Shown: in pieces, positions 50,293 through 60,101 of the stretch
Layout of the letters: each line of letters begins with the position of its first letter
How positions within the stretch are numbered: position 1 is the stretch's first letter
Source: JAAEPI01 sp964352625
GTDB lineage: Bacteria; Bacteroidota; Bacteroidia; Cytophagales; Cyclobacteriaceae
Direction: 5' to 3'
Assembly (NCBI GenBank): GCA_964352625.1
Contig: CAYGSD010000001.1
Span: 466,170-530,169 of the forward strand
DNA length: 64,000 nt
Position numbers and translations under genes: made by a program
The notes under the pieces: model-generated
Told to the model about the DNA's origin: nothing
Seen by the model: only the letters and a program-made list of their open reading frames with translations
Database searches by the model: none

Positions 50293-51353
50293 TCATCAAG
50301 GTCTTTGATGAATTCAAGAGTCAAGTCTTCCATGTAACTAGCGGTAGAAAAAGGTTTTGAGAAACCCACATGCCCTCCATGCTTAGTATAAATCACTGTC
50401 AGATTCTTAACTCCTTCCGTGTCTGGGTAATTCTTGACCCCAAGGAATGGGTCGTTTTTGGCATTGACGATCAGCATTGGTTTGGAGAGACCTGCCATGA
50501 AGTTGCAGGGTGAAGCATCGTAATAAAATTCATCCAGATCTGAATAACCATTCAATTTGAGGGTAAACTGATTGTGCAATTGCTCAAGACTTTTAATAGA
50601 ATCAAGGCTCACTATATTAATCAAGCCGGAATGTCTTTTATCTATTGAGATAATGCGGTTCTTGATTTTCTCCAAGAAAGATTTTTTATAAATCCTGTTA
50701 CTTGGGAGTTCTATGGCTTGCATCATGCCTTCAAAATCAAAGGTTACGGAAAAACCAATGGCTCCCTTTACTCGGTCATCTATTGGATGAGTAGAAAGAT
50801 ACTTCAGTGTTTGACAACCGCCCATGGAGAAGCCAAGGAGTACAATCTCCGAATATTCAGATTTCAGGGTATGATCCACCACTTCTTTGAGCTCAATAGT
50901 AGAGCCATGATGGCTAATTATAGGCAAAAGACTTTGCTCACCACTACACCCTCGCTGATTCCAAGCCAAGACATCCCAGCTGCGATCAGAAAAATAGTTA
51001 CACGCTCTTGTGACATAAGGCCGATGACTATCACCCTCCATTCCATGAGAAATTACAATCAGACGACTGTTGTCATTTCTAAGCCAGTCCAAATCCAAAA
51101 AGTCACCATCAGATAAAATGATACGCTCTCTTTCATAATCAGGAGTCGTTGGTTTAAAGAAAACCGATGGAACAATTGTCTCAAGATGAGCACTGGGTAA
51201 ATAAAAAGGGCGAGGCATTCGGTTCTGAATCAATTGCTCTGATTGAACGATGGGTTTATTCATCTCCTTGAAATTTACACCATTTAAAAAAAATGAAGCC
51301 AGAAGCGCAATGGCTCCCGACTTCAAAATCCCTGAAAAATCAGGATAGTTCAT
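50289..51353 (-). CDS. YheT-like alpha/beta hydrolase
   Basis: 354 residues from ATG 51353, or 324 from ATG 51263, which would remove a non-family hydrophobic N-terminus. Family marks: PSAHLETIVPSVF, LDLDWLRND, SHGMEGDSHRPYV, the nucleophile elbow LGFSMGG, Asp in NAKNDPF and His in KHGGHVGF. YheT proteins are probable esterases or lipases of unknown substrate. It overlaps the kinase gene (ATGA) and follows the beta-helix gene by 13 bases. Confidence 0.88.
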   Translation of the reverse strand: MNYPDFSGILKSGAIALLASFFLNGVNFKEMNKPIVQSEQLIQNRMPRPFYLPSAHLETIVPSVFFKPTTPDYERERIILSDGDFLDLDWLRNDNSRLIVISHGMEGDSHRPYVTRACNYFSDRSWDVLAWNQRGCSGEQSLLPIISHHGSTIELKEVVDHTLKSEYSEIVLLGFSMGGCQTLKYLSTHPIDDRVKGAIGFSVTFDFEGMMQAIELPSNRIYKKSFLEKIKNRIISIDKRHSGLINIVSLDSIKSLEQLHNQFTLKLNGYSDLDEFYYDASPCNFMAGLSKPMLIVNAKNDPFLGVKNYPDTEGVKNLTVIYTKHGGHVGFSKPFSTASYMEDLTLEFIKDLDE

Positions 51354-51366
51354 TTGTCACATACTA

Positions 51367-53493
51367 TTAGCACTGATTGTCGCACTCACAGCCAGGGAAT
51401 TCTCCATTATTTGGAGTTCCATCATTGTCACAATCTCCTTGATCATCTACATCCCCTGGGGCATTGCCAAACGAAGGATCCAAGAAGTCATACCAGAACG
51501 CATTGGTTCCTGTCACATATATTCCATAACCTGCCGTGTTGCTCATTGTACTGTTAGTTACGCTGAATTGTGACGTGCTGGGATTATTCAGAGATGTGTT
51601 TATAACCAAATTTGCCGCTTGAGTCACTCCGATACCTGTCATGACTCCATGACCTCCTCCGTCCACAATTAAATAATCTGCTATGAAGTTAGTAGACGTA
51701 TTATTACCTACCATCATTCCCAGCCAGTCCCCAGAGCCTTCAATAGTTACGGGATTAACCGATGTTCCCGAAATAGTCAATTTAGGGCCGCTATAGTAAA
51801 GCCCTTTGTCGTCTCGAAATTTAAGATGTACTCCTTCATCAAGCGTCAGTGCATTGCTAGTCATGGTCAGATTTCCCGTGAACTCATAAAAGTTTCCACT
51901 TCCAAGTCCTTGCCACGCATACAAATGGGACGGCTCAGTGGAAGATTGTCTCACTTCAACAGCCGCAACATCGCCATTCAAATCGAAAGTGTTGCTATCA
52001 GCAATATATCCACCATGCTTCTGATCCAGAGATATGGCAGCCAACCCGCTGCTGAAATTAGTTGCGCGTATTGGCCCACTTCCTAAACCTGGAGCTTCCA
52101 TAGATGATGTAGAACTCATATATAATCCATAGGCATCTGCAGCTGAAGAAATATCAGAAGCTACAAGCCTGTTGAGATTTCCATCACAATAAATAGCAGC
52201 CTTCTGGGTAACTCCAGTTATACTATTGCTAACAATGAAATTGCCGCCGGCATTTTTCACTGTAAGACTGGTTAGGACAGAAACGTCTGCAGAACCTAAA
52301 TAAATTCCCGCCCATGAAGCGCCATCAACGCCATCAAATTCGGTAGTATTAGTGACTAACAATCCACCCGTGATAAAAGAAGAATTCTCAGGCATCAGAA
52401 TCTTCGCGAGGTTATTAACCGATTGAATGGTGAGCCTCCCTCCATAACTGAAGCCCCCTTCAAATTCAACTGTACCGTATACTGTGACATTGTTGTCTTG
52501 ATATGCCATCTGTACATTCACATCACTAGCCATTGTCAAATTAGTCGGGCCAAAAGATCGGACCAGTTCTAAGCTCGGCCAAAGTGTAGAAGGCCCATGA
52601 ATTCCATTCTCGCCTGCTGCTAAACGAACATTTTCTATCGACGTTACGGTCTCTGTAAACACAATATCGTATCCACTACCGTCTGCCACATAAAAGTACA
52701 TGTTTGAATTACTCGCATTATCGACCACAACAGACGCAGGATCAACAATTCCGATTCCAGCACTGCCAGCATTGACAACATAAACTATGGCTGTCCCATC
52801 AGAATGAGTGATACTCCCTCCTGTCTCAACAACAAGACCTTTCCATGCAGGACCTTCGCTTGTTTGAAAGTTGATCGAGCTTGATCTCGAATTAAGATTT
52901 CCATTGATACGGATAGTTGCATCTGCGTCAATTCCAAAAACAATGGTTGAGCCTTCGGCTGTGGTGGCGTTACCTATTTCTACATCTCCTGTAAGGATAT
53001 AATCCGCATCGCCACCGCCTGGGTTCACATCCACGAATTCGTATCCCTCCGGCACGACAGATAATCTGACTGCACCGGATACCGTAATGCTGGTTGATGT
53101 TGATGTGAATTCACCAGAATTTTCCAAACGCAGATTTACGAACAGACTGCCAGTCACTTCCGGAATGATACTTATGGATTCAACGCCGCTTATTGTTGCT
53201 TGTCCTGAGCTAAAATCATGATTAACATCATTTATCATGGCTTTCCCTGAACCAGATATTTCCCAAATTCTAGTAAAGTCCTCGGCGTTCTCACTATCTG
53301 TAGAAGAGGCCGTAACGGTTTCCCCTGGCCCAATGGTTGCTGCTGATACTGTAATTACTGCTGTTGGAGTTTTACTAATATCATTTCCATCGTCATCTCC
53401 GGAATCACAGGAGAAAAATGTGGACACTGAGGTAACCAAGAAAAGCAATACAATGGATTGCCAATTAATTGACATGTTTAGTTTCTTTTTCAT
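51367..53493 (-). CDS. Large beta-helix lipoprotein
   Basis: About 708 residues. A lipobox (TFFSC) puts the lipidated Cys near residue 30, followed by an Asp/Gly-rich spacer (DSGDDDGND), an Ig/PKD-like region (about 45-150) and a long stretch of right-handed beta-helix-like coils with many Asn, Ser and Gly turns. The C-terminus is a Ca-binding-like GDCDNDGTPNNGE followed by three closely spaced Cys. ATG 53493 is chosen over 53499 because its leader then matches the gene at 54462. It is the first gene of the run with the hydrolase, kinase and regulator; it may be an adhesin or polysaccharide-binding protein. Confidence 0.75.
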   Translation of the reverse strand: MKKKLNMSINWQSIVLLFLVTSVSTFFSCDSGDDDGNDISKTPTAVITVSAATIGPGETVTASSTDSENAEDFTRIWEISGSGKAMINDVNHDFSSGQATISGVESISIIPEVTGSLFVNLRLENSGEFTSTSTSITVSGAVRLSVVPEGYEFVDVNPGGGDADYILTGDVEIGNATTAEGSTIVFGIDADATIRINGNLNSRSSSINFQTSEGPAWKGLVVETGGSITHSDGTAIVYVVNAGSAGIGIVDPASVVVDNASNSNMYFYVADGSGYDIVFTETVTSIENVRLAAGENGIHGPSTLWPSLELVRSFGPTNLTMASDVNVQMAYQDNNVTVYGTVEFEGGFSYGGRLTIQSVNNLAKILMPENSSFITGGLLVTNTTEFDGVDGASWAGIYLGSADVSVLTSLTVKNAGGNFIVSNSITGVTQKAAIYCDGNLNRLVASDISSAADAYGLYMSSTSSMEAPGLGSGPIRATNFSSGLAAISLDQKHGGYIADSNTFDLNGDVAAVEVRQSSTEPSHLYAWQGLGSGNFYEFTGNLTMTSNALTLDEGVHLKFRDDKGLYYSGPKLTISGTSVNPVTIEGSGDWLGMMVGNNTSTNFIADYLIVDGGGHGVMTGIGVTQAANLVINTSLNNPSTSQFSVTNSTMSNTAGYGIYVTGTNAFWYDFLDPSFGNAPGDVDDQGDCDNDGTPNNGEFPGCECDNQC

Positions 53494-53619
53494 TTTCATA
53501 GGATTTTGTGTTTTCCAAAAATGAAAGCTCTTAACGCACCGAACTAACGGAGTTTCATGAACAACCGCATTTCTTCACAAGGGATGAAATTAGTCTTCCG
53601 ATTCTCATAGAAATAAAAA

Positions 53620-53642
53620 AGCCCATCAACGATTGATGGGCT
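53620..53642 (-). terminator. Rho-independent terminator
   Basis: AGCCCATCAA and TTGATGGGCT pair around CGA; on the minus strand TTTTTTATTTC follows. It lies 20 bases after the stop of the gene at 53662 and upstream of the beta-helix gene. Confidence 0.92.
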
Positions 53643-53661
53643 CTTCGAAGCTGGTTAGGTT

Positions 53662-54462
53662 CTATTTCTTAGCGAGCTTGTCCATGAATTCGCCGGCAGC
53701 CTTTTCATAACTTGTTTCAAAGGCCGCACTAAGTTCTTCGTCAGAAGGCCATGCGACTATTTCTTTGACAGATTCCATAGTCAGCTTTAGTGCATTGGCA
53801 CTCTCTTTCGTATAATTTTCCTCCGTTTTTATCCTACTGGACAGAAAATTATTCCCTGTGGTTGCAACAATTTTTTGTTTTGGCTTACCCTTCTTTTTAG
53901 AATACTCCATGAATAGTAATCGCGTATTACCCACTAAAGAAACTTCAATTTTTTTGTCGACAATAGTTGCATCAAAAGTGGGTGCGACAGACATAGCAAC
54001 CGAACCTTTGTATTTGCTTTCCCACCAGTCTGGGATTTTCTGACCAAGAACTGTTTTTGATGGGATTCCAGATGGATCGATCACCTCAAAAATACTTGTT
54101 CCATACTTTTCATTGAGGTCTGCAGCTAACTGTGAAGCCTTATCAGTGATGCAAGTGCATATTTTGGTCTCGCCAGAAACAAGAACTTTTTCATCAACCA
54201 TTCCCTCAGACTTTGCAATGGAATTATTTGCAAATGCGCTCTCTTCCTTTCGCTGCGCTAAAACTCCCTCCTCTTGATAGACTCCAATAGCGAATCCTGA
54301 AGATTCAAACCTCTTGATCATACCGGCCAGGTCTTCTTTCTTTGGCGGAATATTATCAGTTTGGGAATGAACAGAAAGAGAGAGTAAAAAGACCAGCACA
54401 AATGCACTGGATGATCGCCGAACAACCTTGTTGTCAAAACGATGGTGAAGGTGTTTTTTCAT
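53662..54462 (-). CDS. Secreted protein, unrecognised
   Basis: 266 residues with a long charged N-terminus before a signal helix (about 20-34, VHSQ-TDN). No recognised domain: a segment with TKICTCITDKASQLAADLNE (two close Cys), then beta strands (GSVAMSVAPTFDATI) and a Lys-rich helix-rich end. Its leader shares 12 bases (ACAAAATCCTAT) with that of the beta-helix lipoprotein gene. It has its own terminator. Confidence 0.65.
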   Translation of the reverse strand: MKKHLHHRFDNKVVRRSSSAFVLVFLLSLSVHSQTDNIPPKKEDLAGMIKRFESSGFAIGVYQEEGVLAQRKEESAFANNSIAKSEGMVDEKVLVSGETKICTCITDKASQLAADLNEKYGTSIFEVIDPSGIPSKTVLGQKIPDWWESKYKGSVAMSVAPTFDATIVDKKIEVSLVGNTRLLFMEYSKKKGKPKQKIVATTGNNFLSSRIKTEENYTKESANALKLTMESVKEIVAWPSDEELSAAFETSYEKAAGEFMDKLAKK

Positions 54463-54607
54463 TTAATAGGATTTTGTCCATCGAAAATGCCCCTTCAAAA
54501 GATTACTTCCCACCACATCTTCATGAGCGACCATATATGTTCATGAAGGAAATGATTGAATTGTAAAAAGAACTTATCATTGGAGCTCCTAATCCTAGCC
54601 ATAATCT

Positions 54608-55312
54608 ATGAATTATCCTTCTTATGAATTTTATGGCGTGGAGTATTTCGCTACAATTCTAGTACTCATCCTACTGGGCATATTCATTATCCTAAGAGCT
54701 AAAAGCCTAAGTGAGGCATCTCAGCTTAAGCTCCAGAGAATACTGTCCTTTGCAATTTCTCTAGCTGTTATCACTTGGACTGTCATAGAAATTATTCTTG
54801 GGCAGTTCAACCTTAGGGAGGATCTTCCATTGATTTTTTGCAATCTAATCGCGCTCCTCTTACCAGTCTATAGCTATTACAACAGGCAATGGTTATTCGA
54901 GGTATTGTACTTTATAATCCTGGCCGGAGCAATTCAATCTGTAATAACTCCTGCTCTAGATTACAGCCTTCCACATCATGACACTATTAAATTCTGGATT
55001 GTTCATGGAGGTCTAATAATTTTCGTTTTTTATGCGATTATAATTGAAAGGAAGCTCCCTAATTGGAGGGGAATTTTACACTCTTTTCTCTTCGTACAAG
55101 GTTATGTGCTTCTAATTCTTGGAATAAACTTCTTGCTGGATGCTAATTATCTATTCCTCAAGGAACGCCCCCCAACTGCCTCTATTTTAGATCTATTAGG
55201 TGATTGGCCGTATTACATAATTGTAATGGATCTAATACTTATTCCCTATTTCGTAATTCTGTATCTACCGATATTGGTAGTAAAGAAGTTTACTCAAACA
55301 GGGATAAAGTAA
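54608..55312 (+). CDS. TMEM164/YwaF-type membrane protein
   Basis: 234 residues, six to seven membrane helices. The family pattern is present: a Leu/Pro-rich LREDLPLIFCNLIALLLP in helix 3 and the conserved H-D in YSLPHHDTIKFWIVHGG. Members (TIGR02206) occur in bacteria and as human TMEM164, with no fixed bacterial function. It converges on the DUF3467 gene. Confidence 0.82.
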   Translation: MNYPSYEFYGVEYFATILVLILLGIFIILRAKSLSEASQLKLQRILSFAISLAVITWTVIEIILGQFNLREDLPLIFCNLIALLLPVYSYYNRQWLFEVLYFIILAGAIQSVITPALDYSLPHHDTIKFWIVHGGLIIFVFYAIIIERKLPNWRGILHSFLFVQGYVLLILGINFLLDANYLFLKERPPTASILDLLGDWPYYIIVMDLILIPYFVILYLPILVVKKFTQTGIK

Positions 55313-55396
55313 TTTATCCCTTCTTTGATCAGATACTGTTTACAAATGAGGTTTGATCACAAGAACAAAAGCTAAGGATTTGGAGAGTTTTAGTTA

Positions 55397-55717
55397 TTAG
55401 GCCTCTCCGACAGTTCCTCCGAAATTAATTGGGAACTTTGGCGCCTCTTCGACTTGCTTGATAGCACCAAAAGTTTTCTCGTATTTGTCAATGTTTTCCT
55501 GAAGAGCAGTCAAAAGTCTTTTGGCGTGCTCTGGAGTAATGACGATTCTTGATTTGACCTTAGCCTTGGGTACTCCCGGCATCAGTCGGATAAAGTCCAC
55601 AACGAATTCGCTGCTGGAGTGTGCAATCATGGCCAGATTAGCATAGACACCCTCGGCTGTTTCTTCCGAGAGTTCTATGTTAATCTGTGGTTTTTTGTCT
55701 TCCTTCTTTTCTGCCAT
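55397..55717 (-). CDS. DUF3467 protein after rpoC
   Basis: 106 residues, soluble. INIELSEETAEGVYANLAMI, SSSEFVVDFIRLMPGVPKAK and SRIVITPEHAKRLLTALQEN make up the small DUF3467 domain. It starts 19 bases after the rpoC stop on the same strand. From memory, this order is kept in many Bacteroidota, which suggests a link to transcription, though none is proven. Confidence 0.88.
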   Translation of the reverse strand: MAEKKEDKKPQINIELSEETAEGVYANLAMIAHSSSEFVVDFIRLMPGVPKAKVKSRIVITPEHAKRLLTALQENIDKYEKTFGAIKQVEEAPKFPINFGGTVGEA

Positions 55718-55736
55718 GATCTAAAAATTCTGAGAA

Positions 55737-58700
55737 TTAAGATTCTACTGCTTCACCTGCTCGCTCTTCATGAGCTTCACGCGCTGCAGTTACTTTCTCC
55801 AATTCTTCTTTATTATTTACGATGTATTTCTGGAATTTTCTCACCCCTGTTCCTGCCGGAATAAGGTGTCCAACAATCACATTCTCTTTCAATCCGATAA
55901 GTGAATCCGCCTTTCCTTTGATAGATGCTTCACTCAACACCTTCGTAGTTTCCTGGAAGGATGCTGCCGAGATAAAGCTTTCAGTTCCAAGGGAGGCTTG
56001 AGTAATTCCTTGAAGTGTTGGTCGTGAAACTGCAGGATCTGCGCTTCTCACTTCCACCAACTTCATGTCTTTTCTTCTCAAGCTTGAATTTTCATCACGA
56101 AGCTCTCTGCTTGTAATAATCTGTCCGGCTTTCATAGAAGCAGAATCACCTGGCTCCATCACCACTTTCTTATCAAGGATATTGTCATTCTCTTCCATGA
56201 ACACGAATCTATCAACAACTTGATTTGTTAAGAAGTTGGTATCTCCGGCATCAAGAATTACAACTTTCTGCATCATCTGACGAACGATCGTTTCGATGTG
56301 CTTATCGTTGATCTTCACCCCTTGAAGTCGGTATACTTCCTGAATTTCATTCACCAAGTATTCCTGCACTGCAGTAGGACCTTTAATCGAAAGGATATCT
56401 GCTGGAGTAATAGCTCCATCAGAAAGTGCATCGCCCGCTCTGACGAAATCATTGTCTTGAACAAGAATGTGCTTAGACAATGAAACCATGTAGCGCTTCT
56501 TCACTCCATCCTTAGATTCTACATAGATCTCACGATTACCTCGCTTGATTCCTCCATAGGTAACTACTCCATCAATCTCGCTGACAACAGCAGGGTTGGA
56601 TGGGTTACGAGCCTCGAAAAGCTCAGTTACTCTTGGAAGACCTCCGGTAATATCTCGAGATTTACCCGTTTTTCTTGGAATCTTAGCGAGCACTTGACCG
56701 GCTTTCACTTTGTCTCCTTCTTCTACAGAAAGGTGAGCTCCTACCGGAATGTTGTACCCCTTCTCTTCATCTTTTCCAATGACATGAATTGCAGGGTTCT
56801 TCGCTTTATCCTTGGTGTCAATAATTACTTTCTCTCTGTGACCAGTCTGCTCATCCGATTCTTCTTTGAAGGTCACACCTTCAATAATCGCTTCAAACTC
56901 GACCTTTCCATCGTACTCAGCCATGATGACTGCATTGTATGGATCCCAATGACACAGGGTATCGCCCTTTGCTATTTTCTGACCATCTTTTACTTCCAGA
57001 ATCGCACCGTATGGAACGTGATTGCTTAGCAATACTCTTTCCTTCTTAGCATCCAAAATCTTGATCTCTCCTGATCGTCCCATCACCACTTCGATTTTCT
57101 CTCCATCGGCGTTGGTCGTCTTCACTGTTCTTAATTCATCGAATTCAAGCACTCCATCAAATTTTGAAATGATGCTCGCCTCAACTGCAATGTTAGATGC
57201 AGTACCTCCAACGTGGAAAGTACGAAGTGTCAACTGTGTACCTGGCTCACCGATAGATTGTGCTGCCACAACTCCAACGGCATCTCCATTTTGAGCCATG
57301 CTACCTGATGCAAGGTTTCGTCCGTAACATTTCGCACAAACTCCTTGCTTAGTCTCACATGTCAAAACCGATCTGATTTCAACTTCTTCAATAGCAGACT
57401 CATCAATGAGTTCGGCAATTTCCTCACTAAACTCAGCACCAGATTCGATGATCAATTCCTCCGTAATTGGATCGTAGATGTCGTGCACTGAAACTCTACC
57501 AAGAATTCTCTCAGATAGGGCTTCTACTATTTCCTCATTGTCCTTCAATGCTGAAACAACCTGACCTCTCAACGTTCCACAATCATCCTCATTTACCACC
57601 ACATCTTGTGCAACGTCTACTAGTCGTCTTGTGAGGTAACCAGCATCCGCCGTTTTAAGAGCAGTATCCGCAAGACCTTTTCTAGCACCGTGAGTAGAGA
57701 TAAAGTACTCGAGTACGTCCAAACCTTCCTTAAAGTTTGAAAGGATCGGGTTTTCAATGATTTCACCAACAGACCCTTGAAGGTTCTTTTGTGGCTTAGC
57801 CATCAACCCTCTCATTCCTCCAAGCTGACGAATCTGCTCTCTAGATCCTCTAGCACCAGAGTGCATCATCATATAGATGGAGTTGAATCCTTGATCATCT
57901 TCTTCCAACTGCTTCATAAGCGTGTTGGTAAGCATGGTGTTAGTTCTAGTCCAGATGTCAATCACCTGATTGTATCTTTCATTATCAGTGATAAGACCCA
58001 TTAGGTAATTATTCCAAACGGCTGCTACTTCTTCTTTAGCTGTCGCGACCATTCCATCCTTTTCGTCCGGAATCTGGATGTTATCAAGTCCCATGGAAAG
58101 ACCACCCTTATATGCAGTCTGGAAACCTAGCGTTTTGATATCATCTAGGAAGTGGGCCGTTCTCGCCATTCCCACGATTTTGAATACGTTGGAAATAATG
58201 ATTTGAAGTTTCTTCTTAGTCAAAAGCTCATTGACGTATCCAACTTCTTCTGGAACGTGAAGATTGAATAACACCCGACCTGCAACGGTCTCGATGATTT
58301 TCGTCTCCAACTCTCCCTCTTTGCTTCGAACCTGAGTTCTAACTTTAATATACGCGTGCTTAGAAACTTTTCCCTCGTTGATCGCTATCACAACTTCCTC
58401 ATGATTGTAGAAAGTCATTCCTTCACCAATCACTTTCTCCTTATCTGTACTTCTTCTTCCTTTTGAGATATAGTAAAGTCCTAATACCATGTCCTGTGAA
58501 GGCACAGCTATGGGTGCACCATTCGCAGGGTTCAAAATGTTGTGAGAAGCAAGCATCAATAATGATGCTTCCAGAATAGCCTCGTGTCCCAGAGGTACGT
58601 GTACAGCCATTTGGTCACCATCAAAATCGGCGTTGAATGCTGTACATGCAAGTGGGTGAAGCTGAATAGCTTTTCCTTCAATCAACTTTGGTTGGAAAGC

Positions 58701-60047
58701 CTGGATACCCAATCTGTGAAGAGTTGGGGCTCGGTTTAGCATGATCGGGTGTCCTTTGATGACATTCTCCAATACATCCCAAACCACAGGATCTTTTCTA
58801 TCCACAATTTTCTTCGCTGATTTCACCGTCTTTACAATTCCCCTTTCGATCAACTTTCTGATGACGAATGGTTTAAAAAGCTCAGCGGCCATGCTCTTTG
58901 GAAGACCACATTCGTGCATCTTCAACTCAGGGCCCACAACAATTACTGATCGACCAGAGTAATCTACCCTTTTACCTAAAAGGTTCTGACGGAATCTACC
59001 TTGCTTTCCTTTGAGCATATCACTCAAGGATTTCAAGGCTCTGTTTCCATCTGAACGTACGGCGTTTACTTTTCTTGAATTGTCGAAAAGTGAATCAACC
59101 GCTTCCTGAAGCATCCTCTTCTCATTTCGAAGGATTACTTCTGGTGCTTTTATGTCGATCAACCTCTTCAATCGGTTGTTTCGAATGATCACTCTTCTAT
59201 ACAGGTCATTCAAATCCGAAGTAGCGAATCGTCCACCATCCAACGGCACCAATGGTCTCAATTCCGGTGGAATAACCGGTACCATTTTTATCACCATCCA
59301 TTCTGGTTTGTTCTCGATTCGAGTTTTAGCATCTCTGAAAGCCTCTACCACTCTCAATCTTTTTAGTGCTTCTGCTTTTCTCTGCTGAGAAGTATCGGTA
59401 GCAGCTTGGTGTCGAAGCTCATAAGAAAGCTCATCCAATTTGGTTCTGCCAAGCAACATTTCTAATGCGTCGGCTCCCATCTTAGCTATGAACTTCTGCG
59501 GATCTTCATCGTCCAATAATTGATTCTCACGCGGAAGTTTGTCCAGAATATCAAGGTATTCTTCTTCGGTCAAGAAGTCCAACCGGTTTACACCGTCCTC
59601 TTCCTTAAGACCTGGCTGAATAACTACATATCTTTCGTAATAGATGATCTGATCCAACTTCTTCGTAGGAAGACCAAGAAGGTATCCTATCTTATTTGGA
59701 AGCGATCTGAAATACCAGATATGAGCCACAGGAACCACCAATTCGATGTGTCCCATTCTCTCGCGACGAACCTTTTTCTCCGTAACCTCAACCCCGCATC
59801 TATCGCAGATAATGCCCTTATAACGGATTCTCTTATATTTTCCGCAATGACACTCCCAATCCTTTACCGGTCCGAAAATTCGCTCACAAAATAGTCCTCC
59901 CATTTCTGGCTTGTAAGTTCTATAGTTGATGGTCTCCGGCTGAGTAACCTCGCCGTGAGAACTCTCAAGAATAGACTCAGGAGAAGCCAGACTGATCGTA
60001 ACTTTATTAAAGTCGTTGTAGAGTTTTTTGCTTTGTCTGAATGCCAT
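55737..60047 (-). CDS. rpoC: RNA polymerase beta' subunit
   Basis: 1436 residues. N-terminal zinc site ECHCGKYKRIRY with ICDRCG (about 66-90), clamp helices, catalytic NADFDGDQMAVH near residue 470, bridge helix and trigger loop region, second zinc site CETKQGVCAKCYGRN near 895. Acidic C-terminus with AHEERAGEAVES. Co-transcribed with rpoB; a strong hairpin without T-run lies between them. Confidence 0.98.
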   Translation of the reverse strand: MAFRQSKKLYNDFNKVTISLASPESILESSHGEVTQPETINYRTYKPEMGGLFCERIFGPVKDWECHCGKYKRIRYKGIICDRCGVEVTEKKVRRERMGHIELVVPVAHIWYFRSLPNKIGYLLGLPTKKLDQIIYYERYVVIQPGLKEEDGVNRLDFLTEEEYLDILDKLPRENQLLDDEDPQKFIAKMGADALEMLLGRTKLDELSYELRHQAATDTSQQRKAEALKRLRVVEAFRDAKTRIENKPEWMVIKMVPVIPPELRPLVPLDGGRFATSDLNDLYRRVIIRNNRLKRLIDIKAPEVILRNEKRMLQEAVDSLFDNSRKVNAVRSDGNRALKSLSDMLKGKQGRFRQNLLGKRVDYSGRSVIVVGPELKMHECGLPKSMAAELFKPFVIRKLIERGIVKTVKSAKKIVDRKDPVVWDVLENVIKGHPIMLNRAPTLHRLGIQAFQPKLIEGKAIQLHPLACTAFNADFDGDQMAVHVPLGHEAILEASLLMLASHNILNPANGAPIAVPSQDMVLGLYYISKGRRSTDKEKVIGEGMTFYNHEEVVIAINEGKVSKHAYIKVRTQVRSKEGELETKIIETVAGRVLFNLHVPEEVGYVNELLTKKKLQIIISNVFKIVGMARTAHFLDDIKTLGFQTAYKGGLSMGLDNIQIPDEKDGMVATAKEEVAAVWNNYLMGLITDNERYNQVIDIWTRTNTMLTNTLMKQLEEDDQGFNSIYMMMHSGARGSREQIRQLGGMRGLMAKPQKNLQGSVGEIIENPILSNFKEGLDVLEYFISTHGARKGLADTALKTADAGYLTRRLVDVAQDVVVNEDDCGTLRGQVVSALKDNEEIVEALSERILGRVSVHDIYDPITEELIIESGAEFSEEIAELIDESAIEEVEIRSVLTCETKQGVCAKCYGRNLASGSMAQNGDAVGVVAAQSIGEPGTQLTLRTFHVGGTASNIAVEASIISKFDGVLEFDELRTVKTTNADGEKIEVVMGRSGEIKILDAKKERVLLSNHVPYGAILEVKDGQKIAKGDTLCHWDPYNAVIMAEYDGKVEFEAIIEGVTFKEESDEQTGHREKVIIDTKDKAKNPAIHVIGKDEEKGYNIPVGAHLSVEEGDKVKAGQVLAKIPRKTGKSRDITGGLPRVTELFEARNPSNPAVVSEIDGVVTYGGIKRGNREIYVESKDGVKKRYMVSLSKHILVQDNDFVRAGDALSDGAITPADILSIKGPTAVQEYLVNEIQEVYRLQGVKINDKHIETIVRQMMQKVVILDAGDTNFLTNQVVDRFVFMEENDNILDKKVVMEPGDSASMKAGQIITSRELRDENSSLRRKDMKLVEVRSADPAVSRPTLQGITQASLGTESFISAASFQETTKVLSEASIKGKADSLIGLKENVIVGHLIPAGTGVRKFQKYIVNNKEELEKVTAAREAHEERAGEAVES

Positions 60048-60062
60048 ATTCGTATATAAAGT

Positions 60063-60083
60063 GTCCCGACAAGTCGTCGGGAC
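60063..60083 (-). other. Intercistronic hairpin between rpoB and rpoC
   Basis: GTCCCGAC and GTCGGGAC pair around 5 bases. On the plus strand TTTTTT follows, so it looks like a terminator for antisense transcripts. In the rpoB-rpoC mRNA it is preceded by A6 and not followed by U, so it would not stop transcription; it may set mRNA processing or stability. Confidence 0.6.
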
Positions 60084-60101
60084 TGTTTTTTCAATTAAAT
60101 A

